Source: Clostridia bacterium
GTDB taxonomy: Bacteria; Bacillota_A; Clostridia; Oscillospirales; CAG-272
Reading direction: 5' to 3'
Length of the DNA: 14,344 nt
Assembly (NCBI GenBank): GCA_017414605.1
Contig: JAFQLG010000062.1
Coordinates: forward strand, 1-14,344
Shown one piece after another: positions 8,013-14,121 of the stretch; the first letter of the stretch is position 1, and each line of letters opens with the position of its first letter. The notes under the pieces are model-generated. The model was not told where the DNA came from. It did not search any database and saw nothing but the letters and a program-made list of their open reading frames with translations. A program made the position numbers and the translations under genes.

Positions 8013-8591
8013 TTAGTTTGGGTCCTCAATGATGCTTTTCAGCTTTTTTCTAATCCTGTATATAGCGTTGGAAACGGATTTCGCGCCGGGCGCACCAATT
8101 CTTTGCGCTATTTCGGATACCGTATTACCCGAAACGTATAGCCACCAGATGCGGTTTTCGTAATCCGACAGGTGATTTTTTATAGTATGCACAAGCTCGG
8201 TTTCCTTTTCGCTTTGTATAAGCGACTCCAAAGGGTCCTCTATCTCCTCATAAAGCTCGTCACCCTCGGAGAGCGGAACGGTCATTTTCCTGCGCCTTCT
8301 CATATATGAACGAACAAACGAAACGAGCCCGTTATCAATGCAGATCTTTGCATAAAGGCCGAATTCAACTCCGTGCCTCTCGCAATCATAGCTGCAAACG
8401 GCGCGATAAAAGTTTACAAGCGCCTCCTGACCGAGATCCTCCACGTCCTGCGAGTTCATTCCCTCAACCGTGGCTCTGCGCGCGCTTGATTCAAGCAGGG
8501 GCTTGTATTTATCCTTTAACGCCTCGAAAGCCGCCTGGTCACCTGCTTGCGCCAGCTTTACGTATGCTAAAATATCCGATACTTGTTCCAT
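8013..8591 (-). CDS. Sigma-70 family sigma factor, sigma-H-like
   Basis: 192 residues. Region 2 (about residues 20-96) holds the core-binding and -10 recognition part: DVEDLGQEALVNFYRAV, then FGLYAKICIDNGLVSFVRS, which resembles the LCITRQIITAI part of Bacillus SigH. An RRRRK stretch and an acidic linker with DPLESLIQSEKE follow. Region 4 (about 140-187) has LSDYENRIWWLYVSGNTVSEIA as the -35 binding helix-turn-helix, then KSVSNAIYRIRKKLKSII. It lacks regions 1 and 3. The order of motifs and length fit the sigma-H (Spo0H) branch better than a typical ECF factor, since ECF factors lack the long linker and the KS-NA-xR-xKKL end. I infer a transition-phase or stress role, but cannot tell orthology with SigH from sequence alone. 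No anti-sigma gene is adjacent. The ATG at 8591 has AGGTGG just upstream. Confidence 0.88.
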   Translation of the reverse strand: MEQVSDILAYVKLAQAGDQAAFEALKDKYKPLLESSARRATVEGMNSQDVEDLGQEALVNFYRAVCSYDCERHGVEFGLYAKICIDNGLVSFVRSYMRRRRKMTVPLSEGDELYEEIEDPLESLIQSEKETELVHTIKNHLSDYENRIWWLYVSGNTVSEIAQRIGAPGAKSVSNAIYRIRKKLKSIIEDPN

Positions 8592-8632
8592 TTGCCACCT
8601 GACACTTATTCCATATATAAGTATACACGTTA

Positions 8633-8661
8633 ATTATACCACTTGTTTGTTGAATGGTCAA
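8633..8661 (-). promoter_or_regulatory. Near-consensus promoter of the sigma factor gene, with overlapping dyad
   Basis: On the minus strand TTGACC (8661-8656), a 17-base spacer and TATAAT (8638-8633). This predicts a start of transcription near 8626 and a leader of about 35 bases. A 6+4+6 dyad, TGTTGA (8648-8653) and TCAACA (8658-8663), overlaps the -35 box and could be an operator. Confidence 0.85.
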
Positions 8662-8683
8662 CACCCATTTTGTTCAATGTATT

Positions 8684-8726
8684 TGGTTATTGTGTCATTT
8701 TTTGCGATTTCATTGTGCAATAACCA
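8684..8726. repeat. Inverted repeat upstream of the sigma factor promoter
   Basis: TGGTTATTG (8684-8692) and CAATAACCA (8718-8726) are perfect 9-bp inverted copies separated by 25 bases, about 20 bases upstream of the sigma gene -35 box. It could bind a regulator or be a simple AT-rich hairpin. The rest of the non-coding stretch 8592-8889 holds the promoter described at 8633-8661 and the palindrome at 8759-8868; no gene is seen in it. Confidence 0.5.
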
Positions 8727-8758
8727 CAAAACACCAACAATGTTTTTGTGCATAAAAA

Positions 8759-8868
8759 GCACCCTTTATCCTCCCTTTTGCGCATAAGTGACAAATTTAT
8801 CCTCAAAATTTCGTAAAATTTGACGGGTAATTTTTTTGCGCGGATTGGATAAAGGGTGCCCTTTTTTT
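8759..8868. repeat. 110-bp imperfect palindrome with perfect 13-bp ends
   Basis: GCACCCTTTATCC (8759-8771) is the exact inverted copy of GGATAAAGGGTGC (8847-8859). Inside, further arms match in order: GCGCA with TGCGC, and AAATTTATCC with GGGTAATTT (one bulge and one G-T pair). The centre carries AAATTT on both sides of CGT. The whole piece can fold as one long interrupted hairpin. It is preceded by AAAAA and followed by CC plus seven T, so transcripts from either strand would see a stem and then a T-run. The simplest role is terminator for the DUF4364-like gene on the minus strand, which ends 22 bases away. A small RNA gene or a non-autonomous mobile repeat are alternatives. Confidence 0.7.
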
Positions 8869-8889
8869 CTGTTTTTACCTGATCCGACG

Positions 8890-9441
8890 TTAATTGAATA
8901 TGAAATTTATATTGCCCGAGAGCAGAGCCAGAACGCCCTTATAGACGACCTCGGGGTGATCGCGGAAGTTATCCTCCATTCTGCGCGCGCGGTTTTCGGT
9001 ATCAACCACAACGGTATTCTCCATAATGACGATATCCTTTTCCTTAATGGCGCAGACAACGTTATATCTTCCGTCCTCGCGCAGCTCAACGCGGCTGGAG
9101 ATCTTTACGCCTCTCTTCTTAAAATCAAGGTAGCGCAATGCACACTCCAGACTCTTGTCAAGGAGCGAGGTCAATATCTCGCTGCGCAGCTCCTGCGCCA
9201 CGAGTCTTCCCTTTTCCGACACGACGAACACCTCGTCGCCCGCCTCATTGGTGCCCGCGCTTTCAATAAGAGAAGCATCAAGCATTTCATGGAATGATTC
9301 TGCGAAATCAAGGTACATAACGTAATCGTTTTGCATAACGATATCGTTGAGCGTTATATAGTCGAGCGGATAGTTTATATTTTGCATAAGATAAAGAACG
9401 AATATCTTAACGTTTCTTTTGCTGCCTACGAGTGATGCCAT
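8890..9441 (-). CDS. DUF4364-like winged-helix protein
   Basis: 183 residues from the ATG at 9441, chosen because AAGGGGG lies about 7 bases upstream; an earlier in-frame start at 9537 would run through the promoter. The N-terminal half (about residues 8-85) looks like a winged helix-turn-helix: VKIFVLYLMQNINYPLDYIT, then LNDIV, YVMYLDFAESFHEMLDASLIE and VFVVSEKGRLVAQEL. The C-terminal half (about 100-183) is a mixed alpha/beta region with a charged strand pattern (GVKISSRVELREDGRY). This fits the DUF4364 family, widespread in Clostridia and of unknown function. I infer DNA binding from the fold; no ligand is known. It is divergent from the homoserine dehydrogenase gene and shares a symmetric promoter region with it, so autoregulation or control of hom is possible. 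Confidence 0.78.
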   Translation of the reverse strand: MASLVGSKRNVKIFVLYLMQNINYPLDYITLNDIVMQNDYVMYLDFAESFHEMLDASLIESAGTNEAGDEVFVVSEKGRLVAQELRSEILTSLLDKSLECALRYLDFKKRGVKISSRVELREDGRYNVVCAIKEKDIVIMENTVVVDTENRARRMEDNFRDHPEVVYKGVLALLSGNINFIFN

Positions 9442-9471
9442 AAGTTTCCCCCTTACTTTAGGTTGAATTAT

Positions 9472-9500
9472 ATTGTACCATATATTTTGCACTTTTTCAA
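9472..9500 (-). promoter_or_regulatory. Promoter of the DUF4364-like gene
   Basis: On the minus strand TTGAAA (9500-9495), 17 bases, TACAAT (9477-9472). This gives a leader of about 25 bases before the ATG at 9441. Confidence 0.82.
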
Positions 9501-9513
9501 TAGTTACTATTGA
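9497..9513. promoter_or_regulatory. Perfect 17-bp dyad shared by two divergent promoters, candidate operator
   Basis: TCAATAGT-T-ACTATTGA is a perfect 8+1+8 inverted repeat. It covers most of both -35 boxes (9495-9500 on the minus strand, 9510-9515 on the plus strand). Part of the symmetry follows from two TTGA boxes facing apart, but the inner TAGTTACTA is not required for that. A dimeric regulator bound here would block both promoters at once. Confidence 0.6.
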
Positions 9514-9538
9514 TTTTTTGCAGAAAATATGATACAAT
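9510..9538 (+). promoter_or_regulatory. Promoter of the homoserine dehydrogenase gene
   Basis: TTGATT (9510-9515), 17 bases, TACAAT (9533-9538). Transcription would start near 9545. The roughly 50-base leader holds a small perfect hairpin, GGCAC-TTT-GTGCC (9568-9580), just before the ribosome binding site. Confidence 0.82.
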
Positions 9539-9596
9539 AATTTATTATTCGTACTAATGTATATTTAGGCACTTTGTGCCGCGGAAAGGAACCTGA

Positions 9597-10817
9597 ATGG
9601 TTAACGTTGCTATACTTGGATTTGGCGTTGTCGGCTCGGGCGTTGCCGAGGTGTTGACACAAAATGGCGCCGTTCTTGAAAAGAAGCTTGGTGAAAAAAT
9701 AAATATAAAGCACATTCTTGACCTGCGCGACTTTCCCGAAAGTCCCTTTGGCCATCTCGTTACGCACGATTTCAACGACGTTCTTAACGACCCCGAGGTA
9801 AGCATCGTTGCCGAGATGATGGGCGGCTCGCACCCCGCATACGACTTTTCAAAGGCGGCTTTGCTTGCGGGCAAAAGCGTTGTCACCTCAAACAAAGAGG
9901 TGGTTGCCAATTTCGGCGCGGAGCTGCTCCGAATTGCAAAGGAAAAGGGCGTTTCCTATCTCTTTGAGGCAAGCGTTGGCGGCGGTATCCCGATAATCCG
10001 CCCTATGTGCAACGATCTCGCATCAAACAACGTTATCGAGATAAACGGCATTCTCAACGGCACCACCAACTACATTCTTACCAAAATGATGAACGAGGGC
10101 GCGGCATTTGACGATGCGCTTTGCGATGCTCAGGCAAAGGGCTATGCCGAGAAAAATCCCGCAGCCGACGTTGAGGGACTTGATGCGGCACGCAAGATAG
10201 TTATTCTGGCGGCTCTGGCTTACGGAAAGATAATTTCTCCTAACGATATTTACGTTGAGGGCATTACTAAAATAACGGGCGAGGACGCGGCTATCGCCGC
10301 AAGGCTCGGCTATGCGATAAAGCTCATAGGACACGCCGAAATGACGGATGACGGCATTCTTGCCATGGTTTCGCCAAGGCTCATTCCTCTCTCCGATCCG
10401 CTTGCTTGCATAAGCGGCGTTTTCAACGGTATCATGGTTGAATGCGACATGCTGGGCAAGGCGATGTTTTACGGTCAGGGCGCGGGCAAGCTTGCAACGG
10501 CTAGCGCAGTTTGTGCCGACATTGCCGATGTTATAGCGCACGGAGCTCAAGGAATAAAGGCTCCCTGCTTCATTACTGCCGCGGCGGCTGACATGGCGGA
10601 CTTTTCCTCTCTCTCTTGCAGGAGGCTGTTCATATTCAACAGGTGCGCGGGCTGCGCGCCCAAGGTTCAATGCGCACAAAAGCTTTTTGGCAGCATTGAG
10701 GCGCTTATCGAGCATGGCGACAGGGTTGCCGTTATAACCGCGAGCGAGATGACCGAGAGCGAGGCTCTCGCCATTATGGACAAGCTTTCCGAGCCAAAGC
10801 TCTACCGAGTACTTTGA
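9597..10817 (+). CDS. hom: Homoserine dehydrogenase
   Basis: This enzyme reduces aspartate-semialdehyde to homoserine with NAD(P)H, the branch point to threonine and methionine. The 406 residues begin with a Rossmann nucleotide site (GFGVVGSGV, 8-16). Then come AEMMGG (72-77), SNKEVVA with Lys100, and the substrate motif GILNGTTNYIL (151-161). The catalytic pair D-AAR-K is at Asp196 and Lys200, and YGQGAGKLATASAV (292-305) follows. All key residues are present. Bacterial HomA-type enzymes are often about 430 residues with a C-terminal ACT domain. Here only a short cysteine-containing tail (about 343-406) remains, with an ACT-like end (AVITASEMTESEAL). Feedback control by threonine may therefore differ. 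The ATG at 9597 follows GGAAAGGA. The gene for a small membrane protein follows 17 bases later and is probably in the same operon. Confidence 0.95.
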   Translation: MVNVAILGFGVVGSGVAEVLTQNGAVLEKKLGEKINIKHILDLRDFPESPFGHLVTHDFNDVLNDPEVSIVAEMMGGSHPAYDFSKAALLAGKSVVTSNKEVVANFGAELLRIAKEKGVSYLFEASVGGGIPIIRPMCNDLASNNVIEINGILNGTTNYILTKMMNEGAAFDDALCDAQAKGYAEKNPAADVEGLDAARKIVILAALAYGKIISPNDIYVEGITKITGEDAAIAARLGYAIKLIGHAEMTDDGILAMVSPRLIPLSDPLACISGVFNGIMVECDMLGKAMFYGQGAGKLATASAVCADIADVIAHGAQGIKAPCFITAAAADMADFSSLSCRRLFIFNRCAGCAPKVQCAQKLFGSIEALIEHGDRVAVITASEMTESEALAIMDKLSEPKLYRVL

Positions 10818-10834
10818 TTTTTGAGGCAAACAAC

Positions 10835-11551
10835 GTGAACAACATAAATAATTCTCCAAAAAAACGGGGCGGCGGATGCCTTTCCTGGCTTTTGGGCACG
10901 GTTTTGGTCATAGTTGGCGTTATCGTATACGCCGTGCTTTCATCCTTCCTCAACCGATGGCTGATAGGAGCAAGGCTCGGGAATAACGCCGCCTGTGCCC
11001 TCCTTCCCTTATCCCTTACTGGCCTTACCGTTGCATTCGTACTGTACGAGGCGATATTCATCGTTCACCTGATAAAATTCGGCAACGATAAGGACGACGC
11101 CAAGGCAAAAAAGGTATCCCGCATAGTAACGGCGGCCTGCATCTGCCTTTCTCTGCTATTCGCGATCTTTTCCGCCAATACTTTTACAAGGCTTGACGAA
11201 AGCTCCATAACCAAGGTCTGCTTTGTTGAAACCAAGACCTACCAATGGACCGAGCGCTGCGACGTTCAGAAATACGCTCTATCCTGCTCGGCGGAAGGCG
11301 TTTTATCCTTTACTGTAACAATGAAGGACGGCGAGGTCATCGACCTTATTGGCACAGTCAACTCCTGCACCCCCGAATTTACCGAAAAATACGGCGATCT
11401 TTACGGCTACGCCGCGCACCTTGCCCAAAGCTTTGACAACGGCGAATTCATCATTGAAAAATCGGTTTCGGGCATTGAAAATATGGAAAAATTCTATAAA
11501 GACACAAATTCTCCCGTTTGGGATTCGCTAAAAATCATTATCGGCGAATAA
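10835..11551 (+). CDS. Unknown membrane protein with extracytoplasmic C-terminal domain
   Basis: I do not recognise this family. I choose the GTG at 10835 because GAGG lies 8 bases upstream; the longer frame from a TTG at 10814 overlaps the hom stop and has no ribosome binding site. The 238 residues start with a short Asn- and Lys-rich segment. Three likely transmembrane helices follow (about residues 15-38, 53-80 and 98-118). Between the second and third is a charged loop (GNDKDDAKAKK). The last 115 or so residues are soluble and probably outside the cell. They have a strand-like pattern (EGVLSFTVTMKDGEVIDLIG) and two cysteines near 143 and 151 that could form a disulfide. It lies right after hom in the same direction, but nothing in it suggests a metabolic role. 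It ends at a strong terminator. Confidence 0.8.
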   Translation: MNNINNSPKKRGGGCLSWLLGTVLVIVGVIVYAVLSSFLNRWLIGARLGNNAACALLPLSLTGLTVAFVLYEAIFIVHLIKFGNDKDDAKAKKVSRIVTAACICLSLLFAIFSANTFTRLDESSITKVCFVETKTYQWTERCDVQKYALSCSAEGVLSFTVTMKDGEVIDLIGTVNSCTPEFTEKYGDLYGYAAHLAQSFDNGEFIIEKSVSGIENMEKFYKDTNSPVWDSLKIIIGE

Positions 11552-11564
11552 ATAGTAAAAATTG

Positions 11565-11594
11565 AGGCTCGCTCCGAAGGGAGCGAGCCTTTTT
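11565..11594. terminator. Bidirectional Rho-independent terminator between convergent genes
   Basis: A perfect 11-bp GC-rich stem (11565-11575 with 11580-11590) closes a GAAG loop. TTTTCTTTATTTTATT follows on the plus strand and CAATTTTTAC on the minus strand. It lies 13 bases after the plus-strand stop and 7 bases from the end of the minus-strand lipoprotein gene, so it should serve both. Confidence 0.93.
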
Positions 11595-11601
11595 CTTTAT
11601 T

Positions 11602-14091
11602 TTATTGTTCTTGTGTTTCCTTTTCGGTTTCGGTTTCACTTGACGTTTCGGTTTCACTTGAAGTTTCCTGTTCTATGGAGAGATGATGTTCCGTTACCGT
11701 GCAATAAAGGTATGCATCAGCGCCGCCATGCGAGCCTGACAGATACTTATATCTATAAGTTCCCGCAACGAGAACAAAATCCTCGCCAAGAGTTATCGCC
11801 TCTTTGGTTTCGGGGTCATAACCCTCTAAAGTACTACCATCTATCAAGGAGCCCTGCGTCATTGCCGCTATCTTCAGTTCCTCGAGAAGCTTTTGCAAGT
11901 CATAGCCATTCTCCCCTGTAAGAACGTACTCGGTATAAAGTCTGGACGCGCTGATAACGATAAGCGTGTTCTCCGCGCCGACCTCATAGGTGATGTCGGC
12001 AATCTCGGAATCAACTGTTCCGCTTGTGAAATCAACGGAAGCTATCGGAACCGTTTTGCTGACTCTTATTCCCTCGTCAACGGTTGCTACGAACGCAACC
12101 AGCAAATACCTGCCCTCCGAAAGACTTGACGGAATGGTATAATTTGAGCCCTGGATAAAGCTCAGCGCCTTTCCCTCCTCCTTGGTTACGTATATCTCGT
12201 TATCGCCATGCAATATAACGATAGTCTGCGTTGTGTTTTCGCCAAGCTCGTCATATTTTCTCAGTCCAAGGCGGATAACGTACTGCTCGCCGTTATCAAA
12301 GAGAACGTGGTCCGGCAGGGTTGCTATCATCTCCTCTGCCACAATGACCGCACCGTCTATGGTTATCTTGCCGTAGCTATATCCCGAAAAATCGGCAAAA
12401 TCCAGGTCCTCGGGAAGAGGCTCAAGATATTCGTTAAGGCTTACTGTGGGAAGGTCCTTTGCCGAGTTGTACAGAACGTCGATCATTGCATACTTTTCAA
12501 TAAGCAACTCGGTTGCAAGCTTGACCTCATCTAAAGTGTTTACGTATTGACCGTTCCACGTATAGATATTGCCAAAGGCTCCGGCAAACGCCACGCTCTC
12601 CTCAAGGCCCTTGACCACGCTCTGCATTCCGCATTTAGCGGTCATACCGCATTCCTCAAGCATAGCCTCGATACTGCCGACCAATGCTGCTGCCGACTTA
12701 TCCTCACCAAGATATCGCATTGAAACAGATGCATAGTATAGCGCTGCTCCCGCATCCGGGCTGACCCCTGCGCTATCCATTATAAGCATTCCATCCGCAA
12801 AGGTGTCACCCGACTTAAGTATCCTGCCGTTTTCAAGGACCACTTGAACGTTTGAGCCGTGCGCTACGTACATGGGTCTGTTATCGCCATAGGGATAGAA
12901 CTCTTCAACGTAATCGTTTTCAACTGCGGAGAGGTCTATCTGAACGCCATTTACACCCTCAAAGCCGTTAAGGCGAAGAGTTACCTGGCTTCTGTTATTG
13001 CTGACCGAAATAATGTCGTTTTTCCAATCGGGCGACATTATTGAAAATTGGAAATCCGAGTCCGCTATTTCGCGGTCGGGATACAACGTAGTCTGGAACT
13101 GATATATAACGTCATCCTTGACCACAAGGTTTCCAATATGCAGATACCGGGAATTGCCTTCCATGTCAGCGGCGGTGTCCGTCATACAGAACATATTCCA
13201 ATAGCCCTTGGAATTGTCGATTATAACGCGCGGTCTGAAATAGCGCTCGATCACTCCGTCAGCAGGGACGTAATCATAGCAAAATTCATAATAATCGCCG
13301 TCAATATACACCGTATACGTCGATCCAACGCTTCCGTCCGTATCGGTAAAGCGATAGAACATCTCGTATACGTCTCTGCCGCGCTCATCTACGAAATGGT
13401 TGCAGATGTGAACAGTATCGTCCGAATAAACGCTATAAACTATCTCCGAGCTTTCAAAAACGGTTAAAAGATATCTGGCGCCTCCCATATCTATCCACTT
13501 ATCCGTGATATTGATCTGGCTCTTGATAAGCGCTATCAGCTCGGCGAAGAATTTTGCATTGTCCTCTATTGACGTTATGTAGGACTGATAAAAGCTCAGG
13601 TCGTTGGAGTAATCCTTAAGGTCGGTCCATTTCCAAAGCGTTCCGTCAATCTCAAAGCCATCGTTCTCAAGCCAGATTTCAAGCGCATCTTTTTGGGTTT
13701 CGGTAAGCTGTGCATACTCTGTTTTATCTTTTCCCGATACGAGCATATCATAGCTTGGAGCATCGACCCGGAGCGTTGGATCGCCCGAAGATGAGGCTCC
13801 GAACTCAAACTTCTTATTTATTTTATTTTCATCAAGCCTTGCCCCTGCCAAAAGCAGCTCCGCGGCTTGTTTTCCTGTCATATTAAGTACTGTATCGTCC
13901 TCTATACCGTCGGTTTCGCCCTCGGTGGTGTTTCCACCGGGTCGCTCGGTGGTGTTTCCACCGGGTCGCTCGGTTAAGCCTGAGCTCTGGGCGGTGTCGG
14001 TATCGCCGCCACCTGTTGCGGGTGAGCAAGCGGACAATAAAACTGCAATAGTCATCAGAACACACAAAATAGGCGCAAATCTTTTTTTCAT
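11602..14091 (-). CDS. Large lipoprotein of unknown function
   Basis: 829 residues with a classic lipoprotein signal: basic MKKR, a hydrophobic stretch (6-20) and the lipobox LSAC with Cys22 as the lipidated residue. It should be anchored on the outer face of the membrane. After the cysteine comes a flexible Gly/Thr/Ser spacer with two copies of TERPGGNT (40-55). The remaining roughly 730 residues are rich in Tyr, Asp and Glu with beta-strand-like blocks (for example TYTVYIDGDYYEFCYDY). No known domain or catalytic motif is recognised. The last 25 residues are a Glu/Thr/Ser tail with a repeated SSETET. The low-complexity ends suggest a spacer near the membrane and an acidic tail. It is not clearly a solute-binding protein, as no transport genes are adjacent. 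The ATG at 14091 has AAGGGG about 7 bases upstream. It lies 30 bases after rarA in the same direction, so read-through from rarA is possible. Confidence 0.88.
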   Translation of the reverse strand: MKKRFAPILCVLMTIAVLLSACSPATGGGDTDTAQSSGLTERPGGNTTERPGGNTTEGETDGIEDDTVLNMTGKQAAELLLAGARLDENKINKKFEFGASSSGDPTLRVDAPSYDMLVSGKDKTEYAQLTETQKDALEIWLENDGFEIDGTLWKWTDLKDYSNDLSFYQSYITSIEDNAKFFAELIALIKSQINITDKWIDMGGARYLLTVFESSEIVYSVYSDDTVHICNHFVDERGRDVYEMFYRFTDTDGSVGSTYTVYIDGDYYEFCYDYVPADGVIERYFRPRVIIDNSKGYWNMFCMTDTAADMEGNSRYLHIGNLVVKDDVIYQFQTTLYPDREIADSDFQFSIMSPDWKNDIISVSNNRSQVTLRLNGFEGVNGVQIDLSAVENDYVEEFYPYGDNRPMYVAHGSNVQVVLENGRILKSGDTFADGMLIMDSAGVSPDAGAALYYASVSMRYLGEDKSAAALVGSIEAMLEECGMTAKCGMQSVVKGLEESVAFAGAFGNIYTWNGQYVNTLDEVKLATELLIEKYAMIDVLYNSAKDLPTVSLNEYLEPLPEDLDFADFSGYSYGKITIDGAVIVAEEMIATLPDHVLFDNGEQYVIRLGLRKYDELGENTTQTIVILHGDNEIYVTKEEGKALSFIQGSNYTIPSSLSEGRYLLVAFVATVDEGIRVSKTVPIASVDFTSGTVDSEIADITYEVGAENTLIVISASRLYTEYVLTGENGYDLQKLLEELKIAAMTQGSLIDGSTLEGYDPETKEAITLGEDFVLVAGTYRYKYLSGSHGGADAYLYCTVTEHHLSIEQETSSETETSSETETEKETQEQ
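11631..11666 (-). repeat. Two 18-bp direct repeats in the 3' end of the lipoprotein gene
   Basis: Two adjacent 18-base units (11631-11648, 11649-11666) differ at one base and encode the repeated SSETET of the acidic tail. The length is a multiple of three, so copy changes keep the frame. Confidence 0.85.
13921..13974 (-). repeat. Perfect 24-bp tandem repeat in the lipoprotein spacer
   Basis: Two identical 24-base units (13921-13944, 13945-13968) plus six bases of a third encode TERPGGNT twice. Each unit also contains a small inverted repeat, GGTGG/CCACC. The perfect identity suggests recent slippage, and the length in codons would then vary in steps of eight residues. Confidence 0.92.
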
Positions 14092-14121
14092 AAAACATCC
14101 CCTTTCAAATTAAATTTGCTT

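Noticed and set aside
8013..8591. ECF-type sigma factor with an adjacent anti-sigma factor
   Set aside because: The long linker and the region 4 end resemble sigma-H, and the neighbour is a soluble zinc ribbon without a membrane helix or the HxxxCxxC motif of zinc anti-sigma factors.
8470..8787. A 105-codon plus-strand open frame over the sigma promoter region
   Set aside because: It overlaps the sigma gene on the opposite strand and runs through its promoter and part of the palindrome; no ribosome binding site and no family resemblance.
10023..10859. A 278-codon open frame antisense to hom
   Set aside because: It lies opposite the conserved homoserine dehydrogenase gene, with no recognisable domain; a shadow.
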